DNA of 21,515 nt from Lachnospiraceae bacterium UBA7202. Lineage in GTDB: Bacteria > Bacillota > Clostridia > Lachnospirales > Lachnospiraceae. The DNA is taken from positions 1 through 21,515 of the forward strand of contig DKUO01000056.1 of the NCBI GenBank assembly GCA_002490705.1, read 5' to 3'. The position numbers were made by a program, and so were the translations under genes. Positions within the stretch are counted from its first letter, which is position 1; every line of letters begins with the position of its first letter. The notes beneath the pieces are model-generated. The model ran no database searches and was not told where the DNA came from. It saw only the letters and a program-made list of their open reading frames with translations. Positions 8,303 through 14,599 of this stretch are shown here, piece by piece.

Positions 8303-8344
8303 ATATTGTATAAAAATGGGCTGGCTTTTCCACTAAAAATAGGT

Positions 8345-8368
8345 TATAGTATATCTAGGCATACTATA
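8345..8368. promoter_or_regulatory. Inverted repeat, possible operator ahead of the GH3 gene
   Basis: TATAGTAT at 8345-8352 and ATACTATA at 8361-8368 form exact 8-base arms around an 8-base centre, about 75 bases before the GH3 start. This is a plausible repressor or activator site overlapping the promoter region. There is no T-run, so it is unlikely to be a terminator. Confidence 0.4.
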
Positions 8369-8444
8369 TCTTGTATGTGATTGGTTCTTGAGGGGAAATA
8401 TATGGAAATTGTTAATATAGGATAAGACTTAGGAAAGGACATGG

Positions 8445-9929
8445 TTGCGGATAATGGGAAAGCTGCATAAGAGAAGGAAGGGGTACTCGGACGAGGAACT
8501 CGATGAGGATGAGGAGATAGAGGAAGAAGAGAGCGGGGAAGACGACGAGGAAGAGGACGAAGACGGAGAAGAGAACGACGAGGAGATAGAGGAAGACGAA
8601 GAAGAGGAGGAAGATGACGAAGAGGAGCGCCGCGCCTATAGACGCCGCCGCCGAATTCGGAATCAGATCATTTCTTATCTGGTCATCTTTTTCGTTGCCG
8701 TGGGCATTGCGGTTGGCGCGGTGGCTGTCGGGAGAAGCGTGGCTTCCTCTGTAAGCCGGAAACGGCAGGAGGCTGAGCTGGAAAAGGAACTGGAAGAAGC
8801 GGCCAAAGAGGAAGAAGCCGAAGAGGAGATAGTCATTGACACACCGGAATCCGTGGAGGAAGAGAAGGAGGAGGATATTTTGGGCGATACAGCGAAAAAA
8901 TTTTATTCTGAAATGCCGATTGAGGATAAAGTGGCAGGTCTCTTTATGGTAACGCCGGAGTCTGTGACGGGAGTCACGGTAGCGACGCAGGCGGGAGAAG
9001 GCACACAGAAGGCGCTGGAACAGTATGCGGTTGGCGGCCTGATCTATTTCGGACAGAATATTAAGGACAAAGAGCAGATTACGGAAATGCTTTCCAGTAC
9101 GGCTGCAAAGAGCAATTATCCCATCTTTTTGGGGGTAGACGAGGAGGGCGGGGACGTCAGCAGGGTTGCAAACAGCGGCATAGATGTGACCGAGGTGGGA
9201 GACATGGCTGCGATCGGTGCGGGAGGCGACGCATCTGCGGCTTTCAATGCAGGGGAAACCATAGGTTCTTATTTGAAGGAGATCGGGTTCAATGTGGACT
9301 TTGCGCCGGTTGCGGACGTGACGCCGGAGGGTGTGGAGAGCGCGTTGGGCAACCGCTCTTTCGGCTCTGACCCGCAGGCAGTGGGCGAGATGGTCTCCAA
9401 CGCGGTGAACGGATTAGAGGGGACAGGCGTAAGCGCCTGCCTGAAGCATTTTCCGGGGCTTGGCAGCACTACGGACGATACCCATAAGGGAAGAGTGGAG
9501 ATTGACAAAACGATGGAGGAGCTTCGGGCTGTGGATTTCGTACCTTTTTCCGCAGGGATCGAGGCTGGCGCCGATTTTGTGATGGTGAGCCATGCGACGG
9601 CGCCTGCGATTGACGAGGAACTGCCGAGTTCGCTGTCTAAGAAGGTGATCACGGATACCCTTCGGGGAGAGCTGGGCTTTGAGGGCGTGGTCATTACAGA
9701 TGCGCTGGATATGTCAGCCATTACGGAATATTACACGCCTGAGGAGGCAGCGGTGATGGCGATCGAGGCCGGCGCGGATATTCTTCTCATGCCGCAGGAT
9801 TTCGAGGCGGCTTACAATGCGGTGCTTGCGGCGGTGCAGGACGGAACGATTTCCGAGGAGCGGATCGACGAATCACTGGATCGGATTTACCGGGTCAAAT
9901 GCGCGGAAAAGATTGGAGAGACGGAGTAG
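8445..9929 (+). CDS. Membrane-anchored GH3 glycosidase (NagZ-like beta-N-acetylhexosaminidase family)
   Basis: This 494-residue protein has a type II membrane topology. Residues 15-62 are almost entirely Asp/Glu, followed by an arginine patch (67-70), a membrane anchor at about 74-97, and a charged linker to about 145. The GH3 TIM-barrel catalytic domain runs from about 150 to the end. Catalytic landmarks are KHFPGLG at 334-340, the DDTH loop with H347 as the expected acid/base, and VITDALDM with the expected nucleophile D419. The fold and HFPG/DxH pattern match NagZ-type enzymes that cut GlcNAc from cell-wall fragments, but the substrate is not proven. The TTG at 8445 is chosen because AGGAAAGG (8431-8438) lies 6 bases away. 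An in-frame ATG at 8454 is the alternative. Two sugar-metabolism-like genes follow. Confidence 0.88.
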   Translation: MRIMGKLHKRRKGYSDEELDEDEEIEEEESGEDDEEEDEDGEENDEEIEEDEEEEEDDEEERRAYRRRRRIRNQIISYLVIFFVAVGIAVGAVAVGRSVASSVSRKRQEAELEKELEEAAKEEEAEEEIVIDTPESVEEEKEEDILGDTAKKFYSEMPIEDKVAGLFMVTPESVTGVTVATQAGEGTQKALEQYAVGGLIYFGQNIKDKEQITEMLSSTAAKSNYPIFLGVDEEGGDVSRVANSGIDVTEVGDMAAIGAGGDASAAFNAGETIGSYLKEIGFNVDFAPVADVTPEGVESALGNRSFGSDPQAVGEMVSNAVNGLEGTGVSACLKHFPGLGSTTDDTHKGRVEIDKTMEELRAVDFVPFSAGIEAGADFVMVSHATAPAIDEELPSSLSKKVITDTLRGELGFEGVVITDALDMSAITEYYTPEEAAVMAIEAGADILLMPQDFEAAYNAVLAAVQDGTISEERIDESLDRIYRVKCAEKIGETE

Positions 9930-9976
9930 AAAAGGGGATCGGGGGCTATATTGAGAGAGGGCTTCCTTAAGGAACA

Positions 9977-10681
9977 ATGATCAAAGTAACAGTATGGAAT
10001 GAATATTATCACGAAAGGGAAAGCGCAGATGTAGCCAAAATATATCCTGATGGCATTCATGGCTGTATTGCGGCATTTTTGGAAAAAGATGAGGAATTTC
10101 AAATTCGGACGGCAACTTTTGATATGCCGGAGCACGGGCTGACAGAGGAGGTCTTGTCTGATACAGATGTCCTTCTTATTTGGAGCCACCTTTTACAGGA
10201 GGAGTTTTCTGACGAGGTGGCAGCGCGCGTACAAAAACACGTTCTTATGGGAATGGGGCTGATTGCCCTGCATTCCGCCCATCTGAGCAAAATACTGCGC
10301 AGACTGCTTGGAACATCAATGACGCTTTGCTGGCGGCATGACGACAGTGAGCGCTTATTTTGTACGACGCCTTCCCATCCGATTGCGAAAGGGATTCCGC
10401 AGTCTTTTGATATTCCAAAGGAAGAAATGTACGGGGAATATTTTGATATTCCGAAGCCGGACGATATTATTTTTACCGGATGGTTTGCGGGAGGCGCAGT
10501 ATTTCGCAGTGGGTGTACTTTTACGAGGGGCTACGGACGAATTTTTTATTTCCAGCCCGGACATGAGGAATATCCGGTTTATCAGATGCCAGAAATACAA
10601 CAGATTATACGGAATGCGGTGAGATGGTGCCGTAACGGGGAGAGAAAACAGGAAGAACTGACCTGCGTCCAGATTGTCTGA
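9977..10681 (+). CDS. ThuA-like domain protein
   Basis: This 234-residue protein matches the ThuA (trehalose-utilisation, glutamine-amidotransferase-like) family. It starts with the VTVWNEYYHE strand. The GLIALHSAH block at 94-102 sits where the class-I amidotransferase elbow would be, but without the usual cysteine. The GYGRIFYFQPGHEEYP segment at 185-200 is typical of the family's C-terminus. ThuA proteins are linked to sugar catabolism or oxidation, but their reaction is poorly defined. The gene lies 47 bases after the GH3 stop and 22 bases before a sugar-isomerase-like gene, so the three are probably co-transcribed. A TTCCTTAAGGAA palindrome (9963-9974) sits just before the ATG and contains the only AAGGAA site, unusually close to the start. 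Confidence 0.85.
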   Translation: MIKVTVWNEYYHERESADVAKIYPDGIHGCIAAFLEKDEEFQIRTATFDMPEHGLTEEVLSDTDVLLIWSHLLQEEFSDEVAARVQKHVLMGMGLIALHSAHLSKILRRLLGTSMTLCWRHDDSERLFCTTPSHPIAKGIPQSFDIPKEEMYGEYFDIPKPDDIIFTGWFAGGAVFRSGCTFTRGYGRIFYFQPGHEEYPVYQMPEIQQIIRNAVRWCRNGERKQEELTCVQIV

Positions 10682-10703
10682 GGCGGGAAAATGAGAGGGC
10701 TTT

Positions 10704-11543
10704 ATGAAAATATCTGTTTTTTATGATCATATTACGCAGGCAGAGAAGCAGACAAACAGGAGCCTTGACGATTTGCTGGGAGAGATAAAGGAAGAGGGAA
10801 TTGATGGAGTTGAGATAAACTACTCGCAGCTTGCCTGTGATAAAAGCAATATTCTTTCGGCATTGGGGAAGGCAGGTTTGCAGATAAGCTGTATTTACGA
10901 GTTTTATGACTGGGGCAATTACGGCAGTCTGGAACAGGCAAAAAAACAGATTTGTCTTGCAAAAGAAACCGGCGCCTCGAAAATTTTGGTCGTTCCCGGA
11001 TTTCTGTCAGAGCGGGAAGCCGCTTTGCTGAACAATTGCAGCAAATCTTACGAGGAGACGGCTTCTTTTATGGAGAGAAGCGAGAGTGTCCGGAATATGA
11101 AACGGGCGTTGACGGAGCTTACGGATTATGCTGTGCAGAAGGGCGTTTTTGTGACATTGGAGGATTTTGACGGAGAAACCGCACCTTTTTCGAGAATGTA
11201 CCAGTTGAAGTGGTTTATGGAAAATGTGCCGGGACTCCGGTATACGTTTGACACCGGCAATTTCGCGTACAGTGATGAGGATGTGGAGGCGGCATATGAC
11301 CTCCTGTCAGATAAAATTGTGCATGTACATTGCAAGGACCGTGGGATACAGGGTGAACCGAAGGGAGAATTCTATCGCGGAATGGGGATCTGTGCGGTTG
11401 GACAGGGGTATATTCCGATGAAAGAATTAGTACGAAAAATCGTGGCGGAGGGCTATGACGGTTTCTTTGCCATTGAACATTTCGATGCGCCGGATCAGAT
11501 GGCATATATCAAGGAGTCTGCGGCGTATCTTATATCATGTTAG
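10704..11543 (+). CDS. Sugar phosphate isomerase/epimerase-like TIM-barrel protein (AP-endonuclease 2 family)
   Basis: This 279-residue protein has the xylose-isomerase-like TIM-barrel fold. The metal-binding set expected of the family is visible: E153 in TLEDF, D183 in FDTGNF, H207/H209 in HVHCKD and E258 in IEHF. Members isomerise or epimerise keto-sugars, inositols or sugar acids, and several act beside ThuA-like proteins, as here. The specific substrate cannot be read. AGAGG at 10694-10698 lies 5 bases before the ATG. It is the last intact gene of the GH3/ThuA/isomerase group. No sugar transporter or regulator is adjacent, so the inducing sugar is unknown. Confidence 0.85.
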   Translation: MKISVFYDHITQAEKQTNRSLDDLLGEIKEEGIDGVEINYSQLACDKSNILSALGKAGLQISCIYEFYDWGNYGSLEQAKKQICLAKETGASKILVVPGFLSEREAALLNNCSKSYEETASFMERSESVRNMKRALTELTDYAVQKGVFVTLEDFDGETAPFSRMYQLKWFMENVPGLRYTFDTGNFAYSDEDVEAAYDLLSDKIVHVHCKDRGIQGEPKGEFYRGMGICAVGQGYIPMKELVRKIVAEGYDGFFAIEHFDAPDQMAYIKESAAYLISC

Positions 11544-11639
11544 CGATAGATACCATTTCTTTCACATTGGATGAGTTAAAAGAGATGGAGTCCGAGGATT
11601 GGAAGTCCAATGAGCGGATATTAGAATTTGTAAAAAAGC

Positions 11640-11813
11640 ATGGAATACAGAGGCAGGGCTAAAACAAAAATAACGGATATAAAATGCAATGGAGTCTTGC
11701 AGGGCATAGGAAAGCCAGAACTGCTAAAGCATGATAAATCAGGGCTGTACAGTAGACGGATAGACGAAGCGAACCGCTTTATATATGGCATAGACGAAGC
11801 ACAAAATATCTGA
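11640..11813 (+). pseudogene. Remnant of a YoeB/Txe-type ribosome-dependent RNase toxin
   Basis: Reading from 11640, the frame gives a 57-residue peptide. Residues 11-49 are unmistakably the YoeB core: an ITDIKCNG-type helix end, then GIGKPELLKH, DKSGLYSRRI and DEANRFIYGI. A full YoeB is about 84 residues. The N-terminal helices are missing, and a stop follows EAQNI exactly where the family continues to its C-terminal catalytic His-Tyr. It therefore cannot be an active mRNA interferase. No ribosome binding site and no YefM-type antitoxin remain. A 41-codon frame at 11537-11662, overlapping the isomerase stop, also lacks a ribosome binding site and is probably debris. Confidence 0.8.
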
Positions 11814-11845
11814 ATTATATCTTGCAAGAGGCATTATGAAGATTA

Positions 11846-11875
11846 AAAATCCCGGAGTTGCCGCTCCGGGATTTT
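11846..11875. terminator. Intrinsic terminator after the toxin remnant
   Basis: AAAATCCCGGAG (11846-11857) and CTCCGGGATTTT (11864-11875) pair around a 6-base loop and run into TCGTTT. It probably ends transcription from the GH3/ThuA/isomerase unit. The A/T ends also allow termination on the other strand. Confidence 0.8.
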
Positions 11876-11941
11876 CGTTTGTGCATAAATAGAAATAATG
11901 GTTTCTTAATCAGCGGCAAAATAGGCGGCATCAAACAAAGA

Positions 11942-11973
11942 GAACCGTCTGTATGATACAGGCGGTTCTTTTC
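11942..11973. terminator. Terminator of the minus-strand YgiT gene
   Basis: AGAACCG...CTGTA pairs with TACAG...CGGTTCT (one G-U pair) around a 3-base loop, just beyond the YgiT stop. It has flanking T-rich sequence on both strands, so it can act in either direction. Confidence 0.7.
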
Positions 11974-11988
11974 TTACTTTCGCAAAGG

Positions 11989-12216
11989 CTACGCCGCTTT
12001 GGAATAATCAATGACAGCAATATCCTGCATGAGCTGTTTCGCTGTATTGACAAGGGATTCCAACTGCATTGCGACCTCGTCTGAATAGTATTTCTCACCG
12101 CATTGCTCACATTCTTCACAAGGCACGTTTTTGATAATAATAATACAGTTTTTATAATTGACCACATGGGTTGTCAAAGATGAAATTGTGGTCTTACATT
12201 TACAATACATACACAT
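11989..12216 (-). CDS. YgiT-type zinc-finger antitoxin, partnerless copy
   Basis: This 75-residue protein has a CxxC pair at the N-terminus (MCMYCKC) and a second cysteine cluster around VPCEECEQCGE, the zinc-binding pattern of the MqsA/YgiT N-terminal domain. It ends in IDYSKAA, as does the second copy at 13643-13873, so the two are paralogues. Such proteins normally neutralise a toxin encoded immediately upstream (DUF4258 or MqsR type). Here no toxin frame precedes it. The gene is therefore an orphan, perhaps left from an earlier island or acting in trans. The start at 12216 is supported by AGGGG 8 bases upstream. An ORF extension to 12240 is less likely. Confidence 0.75.
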   Translation of the reverse strand: MCMYCKCKTTISSLTTHVVNYKNCIIIIKNVPCEECEQCGEKYYSDEVAMQLESLVNTAKQLMQDIAVIDYSKAA

Positions 12217-12367
12217 GATTACTGCCCCTTTCTTCAGCAATACTGATATCCCTTTCCTGCATACGCTCTAAACAATGTATTTACATTCTCTTTTCTATAA
12301 ATTATACACGTTATACAAGATTCCGGAAAGAAATAAAGCGAGCATATCAGAATGTAACTTATAAACA

Positions 12368-12397
12368 AAAAATATCCAGAATTTTCTGGATATTTTT
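12368..12397. terminator. AT-rich hairpin, probably the original tRNA terminator
   Basis: AAAAATATCCAGAA (12368-12381) and TTCTGGATATTTTT (12384-12397) are exact complements. It lies just beyond the displaced tRNA 3' end at 12404. On the minus strand it ends in a T-run, which suits the native tRNA transcript before any insertion. Confidence 0.6.
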
Positions 12398-12403
12398 AAA
12401 AAA

Positions 12404-12424
12404 AGCGCGTGACGGGACTCGAAC
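12404..12424 (-). other. att core copy 1: displaced tRNA 3' end
   Basis: On the minus strand this reads as a T-arm (GTTCGAGTCCC) followed by a 7-base acceptor strand, the classic target of tyrosine integrases. It matches the cores at 13367 and 21501 except for one base in the acceptor strand. It is the outermost left copy, probably the original tRNA end pushed aside by the first insertion. No tRNA body is attached, so it is not a functional tRNA. Confidence 0.75.
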
Positions 12425-12438
12425 TTTATTTTGCACCG

Positions 12439-12466
12439 AAAAGCCCATAAAATCAAGGAGGAATGC
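12439..12466. repeat. 28-base left-end block, copy 1
   Basis: This is identical to 13402-13429 and begins 14 bases after the core in both places. Four bases later the first putative integrase arm site starts (12471). Exact conservation of sequence and spacing next to diverged DNA suggests a functional left-end site, for example integrase or host-factor binding. Confidence 0.8.
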
Positions 12467-12530
12467 ACACTGTTTACAGTGTGTCTACAATTTCGGTGTT
12501 TTGATAAATGGCAAACTTTTGATGTTTTAT

Positions 12531-12559
12531 TTGCTTTGAAATTTATATCGGGGTATAAT
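12531..12559 (+). promoter_or_regulatory. Promoter of the PIN toxin-antitoxin operon
   Basis: TTGCTT at 12531-12536 and TATAAT at 12554-12559 are separated by 17 bases, about 40 bases before the antitoxin ATG. Confidence 0.55.
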
Positions 12560-12597
12560 ATAGGCATGATATTTTGGATGTAAAGGCGGGTGATGAT

Positions 12598-12837
12598 ATG
12601 TTAGCATTAGAGGGCTATTATGATGGAGAGAATGTGCAGGCTTTGGGGAAAATGCAGGCAAAGAAAAATCAAAAGCTGATTATTACAATTTTAGATGAGT
12701 TTGTTGAAGAACTTCCTAAAAAGAAAGATATACAGACAGCGAGAGGTATGTTGGCAAAGTATGCAGATCCGGAGTTAAGGAAACAGGAAAAGTCGGCGTG
12801 GGAGAAAGCGGTGGTAGAAAAATATGGTAATGCTTGA
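12598..12837 (+). CDS. Putative antitoxin of a PIN-domain toxin
   Basis: This 79-residue acidic-then-basic protein begins MLALEGYYDGENVQ and continues with a KLIITILDEF strand and a charged helical tail. Small proteins with this opening are common antitoxins preceding PIN toxins in Clostridia. The family is not pinned down here. Function is inferred from size and from its overlap with the downstream toxin gene by 14 bases, which implies translational coupling. The start at 12598 is chosen because AAGGCGG at 12583-12589 lies 8 bases upstream; the frame is open from a TTG at 12574. It would bind and silence the PIN toxin and probably autoregulate the operon. Confidence 0.75.
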   Translation: MLALEGYYDGENVQALGKMQAKKNQKLIITILDEFVEELPKKKDIQTARGMLAKYADPELRKQEKSAWEKAVVEKYGNA

Positions 12838-13186
12838 TACAAACATCATTTTGCGGTATTTGTTAAATGACGATGAGCGGATGGCATCTGAGGCTGAACG
12901 GGTTATAAAAAATACATCTGTTCAAGTTACTATAGAAATTTTTGCAGAAGTGATTTATGTTTTGAAGGGGGTATACCATATTGACAGAACGGAGATTAAA
13001 CAATGTCTGTTTGAATTTCTGTCGGAGGTCACGACACCAGAGCCAGAGGTGCTGAAACTTGGTATTGAAACTTACGCAGAGCAAAATTTGGATTTTCCCG
13101 ACTGTATATTATATGCATATCACAAGATTAAGGGGTACGAAGTCAAAACTTTTGATAAGAAGCTGAATAGATTATTGGGTGAATGA
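12824..13186 (+). CDS. PIN-domain ribonuclease toxin (VapC-like)
   Basis: This 120-residue single PIN domain has the acidic metal-binding set: the first aspartate in MLDTNI (D5), a glutamate in IEIFAEVIYVL, the third acidic centre in DFPDCILYAYH, and the TFDKKL segment near the C-terminus. VapC-type toxins cut tRNA or rRNA and are held inactive by the partner encoded immediately upstream. The reading starts at ATG 12824, with a second in-frame ATG at 12830; both lie inside the end of the antitoxin gene. The pair is the only gene content of the mini element, which suggests that plasmid-addiction-like stabilisation of the tandem island is its selected role (inference). Confidence 0.88.
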   Translation: MVMLDTNIILRYLLNDDERMASEAERVIKNTSVQVTIEIFAEVIYVLKGVYHIDRTEIKQCLFEFLSEVTTPEPEVLKLGIETYAEQNLDFPDCILYAYHKIKGYEVKTFDKKLNRLLGE

Positions 13187-13206
13187 AATTAATGCTTTTA
13201 AGAGTG

Positions 13207-13239
13207 CGGAAAGTCGGGGTGTTGGCTTTCCGTTATTTT
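13207..13239 (+). terminator. Terminator of the PIN toxin-antitoxin operon
   Basis: CGGAAAG (13207-13213) pairs with CTTTCCG (13226-13232) and is followed by TTATTTTT, about 20 bases after the toxin stop. Confidence 0.75.
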
Positions 13240-13284
13240 TCGCCTGAATTTTGTGGAGCGTCATGGGACTAAGGTATAAGGTAC

Positions 13285-13353
13285 TGTCTACAGCTGTCTA
13301 CCGATTTGTAGACACACAAAAATAACGGAAACGCTGTATTTTCAACGTTTCCG
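13285..13353. other. Right end of the mini element: arm sites and tRNA terminator hairpin
   Basis: Two direct copies of a TGTCTAC motif (13285-13293 and 13295-13303) and one inverted copy (GTAGACAC, 13308-13315) precede a CGGAAACG/CGTTTCCG hairpin (13326-13333/13346-13353). On the minus strand the hairpin runs into TTATTTTT and would terminate the restored tRNA. The layout equals that at 21419-21487. Confidence 0.7.
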
Positions 13354-13366
13354 CTTCATTAAAAAG

Positions 13367-13387
13367 AGCGCGAGACGGGACTCGAAC
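13367..13387 (-). other. att core copy 2: junction of mini element and large element
   Basis: AGCGCGAGACGGGACTCGAAC equals the tRNA 3' end on the minus strand. It is at once the right border of the mini element and the left border of the 8.1-kb element. The first 15 bases are identical to the truncated copy at the right edge of the window. Confidence 0.85.
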
Positions 13388-13401
13388 CCACAAGCGCCTA
13401 A

Positions 13402-13429
13402 AAAAGCCCATAAAATCAAGGAGGAATGC
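13402..13429. repeat. 28-base left-end block, copy 2
   Basis: Exact copy of 12439-12466, at the same distance from its core and from its first arm site. The flanking 14-base spacer differs between the copies. Confidence 0.8.
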
Positions 13430-13433
13430 GCGT

Positions 13434-13462
13434 TGTCTTCAAACTGTCTTCAAAGTGAAGAC
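13434..13462. promoter_or_regulatory. Left putative integrase arm sites of the large element
   Basis: TGTCTTCAA occurs at 13434-13442 and 13445-13453, followed by the inverted GTGAAGAC at 13455-13462. The same nonamer flanks the right end (21419-21427 and 21429-21437). Confidence 0.65.
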
Positions 13463-13515
13463 TCCTTGAACAGAATATATAAGTCAATGGTAGGTTATAT
13501 TGACGAGAACATAGC

Positions 13516-13563
13516 GTGTCAAGGGGCAAGCGAAGCGATACGCCGTAGGGCAACCCTTGACAC
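13516..13563. repeat. Long inverted repeat in the left end of the element
   Basis: GTGTCAAGGG (13516-13525) and CCCTTGACAC (13554-13563) are exact complements around a 28-base GC-rich loop. It has no T-run and is therefore not a terminator. It may be a nick, transfer or single-strand-origin structure. About 180 bases around it hold no convincing gene. Confidence 0.5.
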
Positions 13564-13589
13564 AGCGGACTCAAGCCAGAACAGAATGG

Positions 13590-13632
13590 AAAAAGAGGGA
13601 ATGAAAAGACGCACTATCTTTCATTCCCTCTT
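13590..13632 (-). terminator. Terminator of the DUF4258/YgiT operon
   Basis: Fourteen-base exact arms at 13593-13606 and 13619-13632 (core GAGGGAATGAAA). On the minus strand the hairpin ends in TTTTT, 10 bases after the YgiT stop. Confidence 0.85.
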
Positions 13633-13642
13633 GATTATACTT

Positions 13643-13873
13643 TTATGCCGCCTTGTTGTAATCAATAATCATAACTTCACTGATAATTTTTTCTGCCTGT
13701 TTGCTTAATTTTTCAATCTCTTTCATGATTGCCATTGAAAAAAATTCCTCGCCGCATTGGGAACATTTTTTACATGGAACATTTTTTACAATCAAGATAC
13801 CGTTTTCTAACTTTTCAACATAGATTGTTGTTGCTTCAATCATATGATTACTTCCACAAGTAAAACAATTCAT
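13643..13873 (-). CDS. YgiT-type zinc-finger antitoxin, partner of the DUF4258 toxin
   Basis: This 76-residue protein starts MNCFTCGSN and has a second cysteine cluster in VPCKKCSQCGEEFFS. Together they form the two CxxC pairs of the MqsA/YgiT zinc domain, followed by a helical tail ending IDYNKAA. Zinc is structural in this family, and the C-terminal part normally contacts toxin or operator DNA. The gene starts 2 bases after the DUF4258 stop, a toxin-first operon as in mqsRA. AGGAG lies 9 bases upstream of the ATG. Its paralogue at 11989-12216 lies outside the element and lacks a toxin. Role as antitoxin is inferred from family and context. Confidence 0.82.
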   Translation of the reverse strand: MNCFTCGSNHMIEATTIYVEKLENGILIVKNVPCKKCSQCGEEFFSMAIMKEIEKLSKQAEKIISEVMIIDYNKAA

Positions 13874-13875
13874 AT

Positions 13876-14193
13876 TTAACGCTCCTTTCTGGTTTTAAAA
13901 TCCGGCTCCCATTCGTCAATACTTGGATAGTATGCCGTTATTATATGCAGATTGATATTATCGCTTGCAACGACTACATGTAAGTATCTGCCATTTATTG
14001 ACATTCCCAATAATAGGCAACTGGGGAATGGTTTATCATCTTCATATTGCTTTATGATTTCGCCTTGCATAATGACTTTTATAATACTGTCTGAATCAAT
14101 ATTTCTTTCCTTGCACCGTTTTATAACATGTGCAGTCATTATAATAGTATCGTCTGTACACAGCTTTCTTAAATCTTCAATATATAAAGTCAC
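13876..14193 (-). CDS. DUF4258 protein, probable toxin (RelE/MqsR-like fold)
   Basis: This 105-residue protein has the DUF4258 pattern: an early TAHVIKRCKERNI helix, GEIIKQYEDDKPFPSCLLLG in the middle, LHVVVAS, and the terminal ITAYYPS...W...DFKTRKE. The family is believed to share the RelE-like RNase fold, and here it is coupled to a zinc-finger antitoxin. The GTG at 14193 is preferred because AGGT (14200-14203) lies 6 bases upstream and the family normally begins at about this point. The frame is open to an ATG at 14262, but the extra 23 residues look like leader sequence. The catalytic activity has not been established from sequence. Confidence 0.78.
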   Translation of the reverse strand: MTLYIEDLRKLCTDDTIIMTAHVIKRCKERNIDSDSIIKVIMQGEIIKQYEDDKPFPSCLLLGMSINGRYLHVVVASDNINLHIITAYYPSIDEWEPDFKTRKER

Positions 14194-14303
14194 TTTTTCA
14201 CCTGCTTTCTTATAGAATATTATATCATTTAGAATAGGAAAATAAAAGGGAGTTAAAGTCAAGATAAACTGTTACAGTTTGTTTTTTTGAGAAATATACC
14301 CTC

Positions 14304-14332
14304 TTGCCATTTTTAGACAGTGGCAGTATAAT
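14304..14332 (+). promoter_or_regulatory. Promoter of the leader RNA and secreted cargo gene
   Basis: TTGCCA at 14304-14309 and an exact TATAAT at 14327-14332 are separated by 17 bases. Transcription should start near 14339. A TGCCA/TGGCA inverted pair overlaps the promoter. Confidence 0.7.
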
Positions 14333-14338
14333 GAAAAA

Positions 14339-14546
14339 CGAGATAGATAATAAAAGGCAGGATGTAGGGAACGCCAATTCCCTACACCCCTATGCAGGAG
14401 CTTACCCCTCCCACACAGCATATAATGCGCCAAATCCAGTATAGCGAATTTTCCACACTATTTCAAGGGAAATCTAGCGTGTGCTTGGGTTTGTGGTGCT
14501 GTATTTTTAGCGGTGTAGGAAAGAAAAATCCTGCGCCGCTTTTTTA
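14339..14546 (+). ncRNA. Candidate island leader or small RNA ending at an intrinsic terminator
   Basis: A promoter and a terminator delimit about 208 bases without a credible gene. An early hairpin is visible, TGTAGGGAA/TTCCCTACA at 14363-14371/14378-14386. A 76-codon frame inside (from 14392) has no ribosome binding site. It could be a free small RNA or an attenuated leader of the secreted-protein gene 115 bases further on. Class unknown. Confidence 0.45.
14509..14546 (+). terminator. Terminator within the cargo-gene leader
   Basis: AGCGGTGTAGGA (14509-14520) pairs with TCCTGCGCCGCT (14529-14540), including two G-U pairs, and is followed by a T-run to 14545. Confidence 0.8.
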
Positions 14547-14567
14547 TTGTTTATCTCGGCAGGATTG

Positions 14568-14599
14568 GCAGAGGGGTATAAAAGATATACCCCCTCTGC
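14568..14599 (+). repeat. Leader hairpin upstream of the cargo gene
   Basis: GCAGAGGGGTATA (14568-14580) pairs with TATACCCCCTCTGC (14586-14599), with one bulged C and a 5-base loop. There is no T-run. It could stabilise the message or compete with the preceding terminator. Confidence 0.5.

Larger units (their letters stand above)
12404..13387. mobile_element. Mini integrative unit carrying only a toxin-antitoxin pair (CIME-like)
   Basis: Bounded by tRNA 3'-end cores at 12404-12424 and 13367-13387, this 0.96-kb unit has a left end with the 28-base block also found in the neighbouring element, and a right end matching that element's right end over roughly 90 bases. Between them lie only a promoter, a PIN toxin with its antitoxin, and a terminator. 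No integrase, Rep or integrase remnant was found. It is best described as a cis-mobilisable or satellite-type element that would need an integrase in trans. It could also be a deletion derivative of a larger element. Confidence 0.7.

Noticed and set aside
11537..11662. 41-codon frame overlapping the isomerase stop as an antitoxin
   Set aside because: No ribosome binding site, no match to YefM/Phd-type antitoxins, and adjacent toxin is broken. Treated as debris.
12404..13387. Complete tRNA genes at the two internal cores
   Set aside because: Only T-arm plus acceptor 3' strand is present. No anticodon arm, D-arm or matching 5' acceptor strand lies alongside.
12439..13429. CRISPR array based on the repeated 28-base block
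   Set aside because: Only two copies nearly 1 kb apart, each tied to an att core, with no regular spacers and no cas genes.
13433..13708. 91-codon frame in the left end of the large element
   Set aside because: Runs through arm sites, the inverted repeat and the terminator into the antisense of the YgiT gene. No ribosome binding site.
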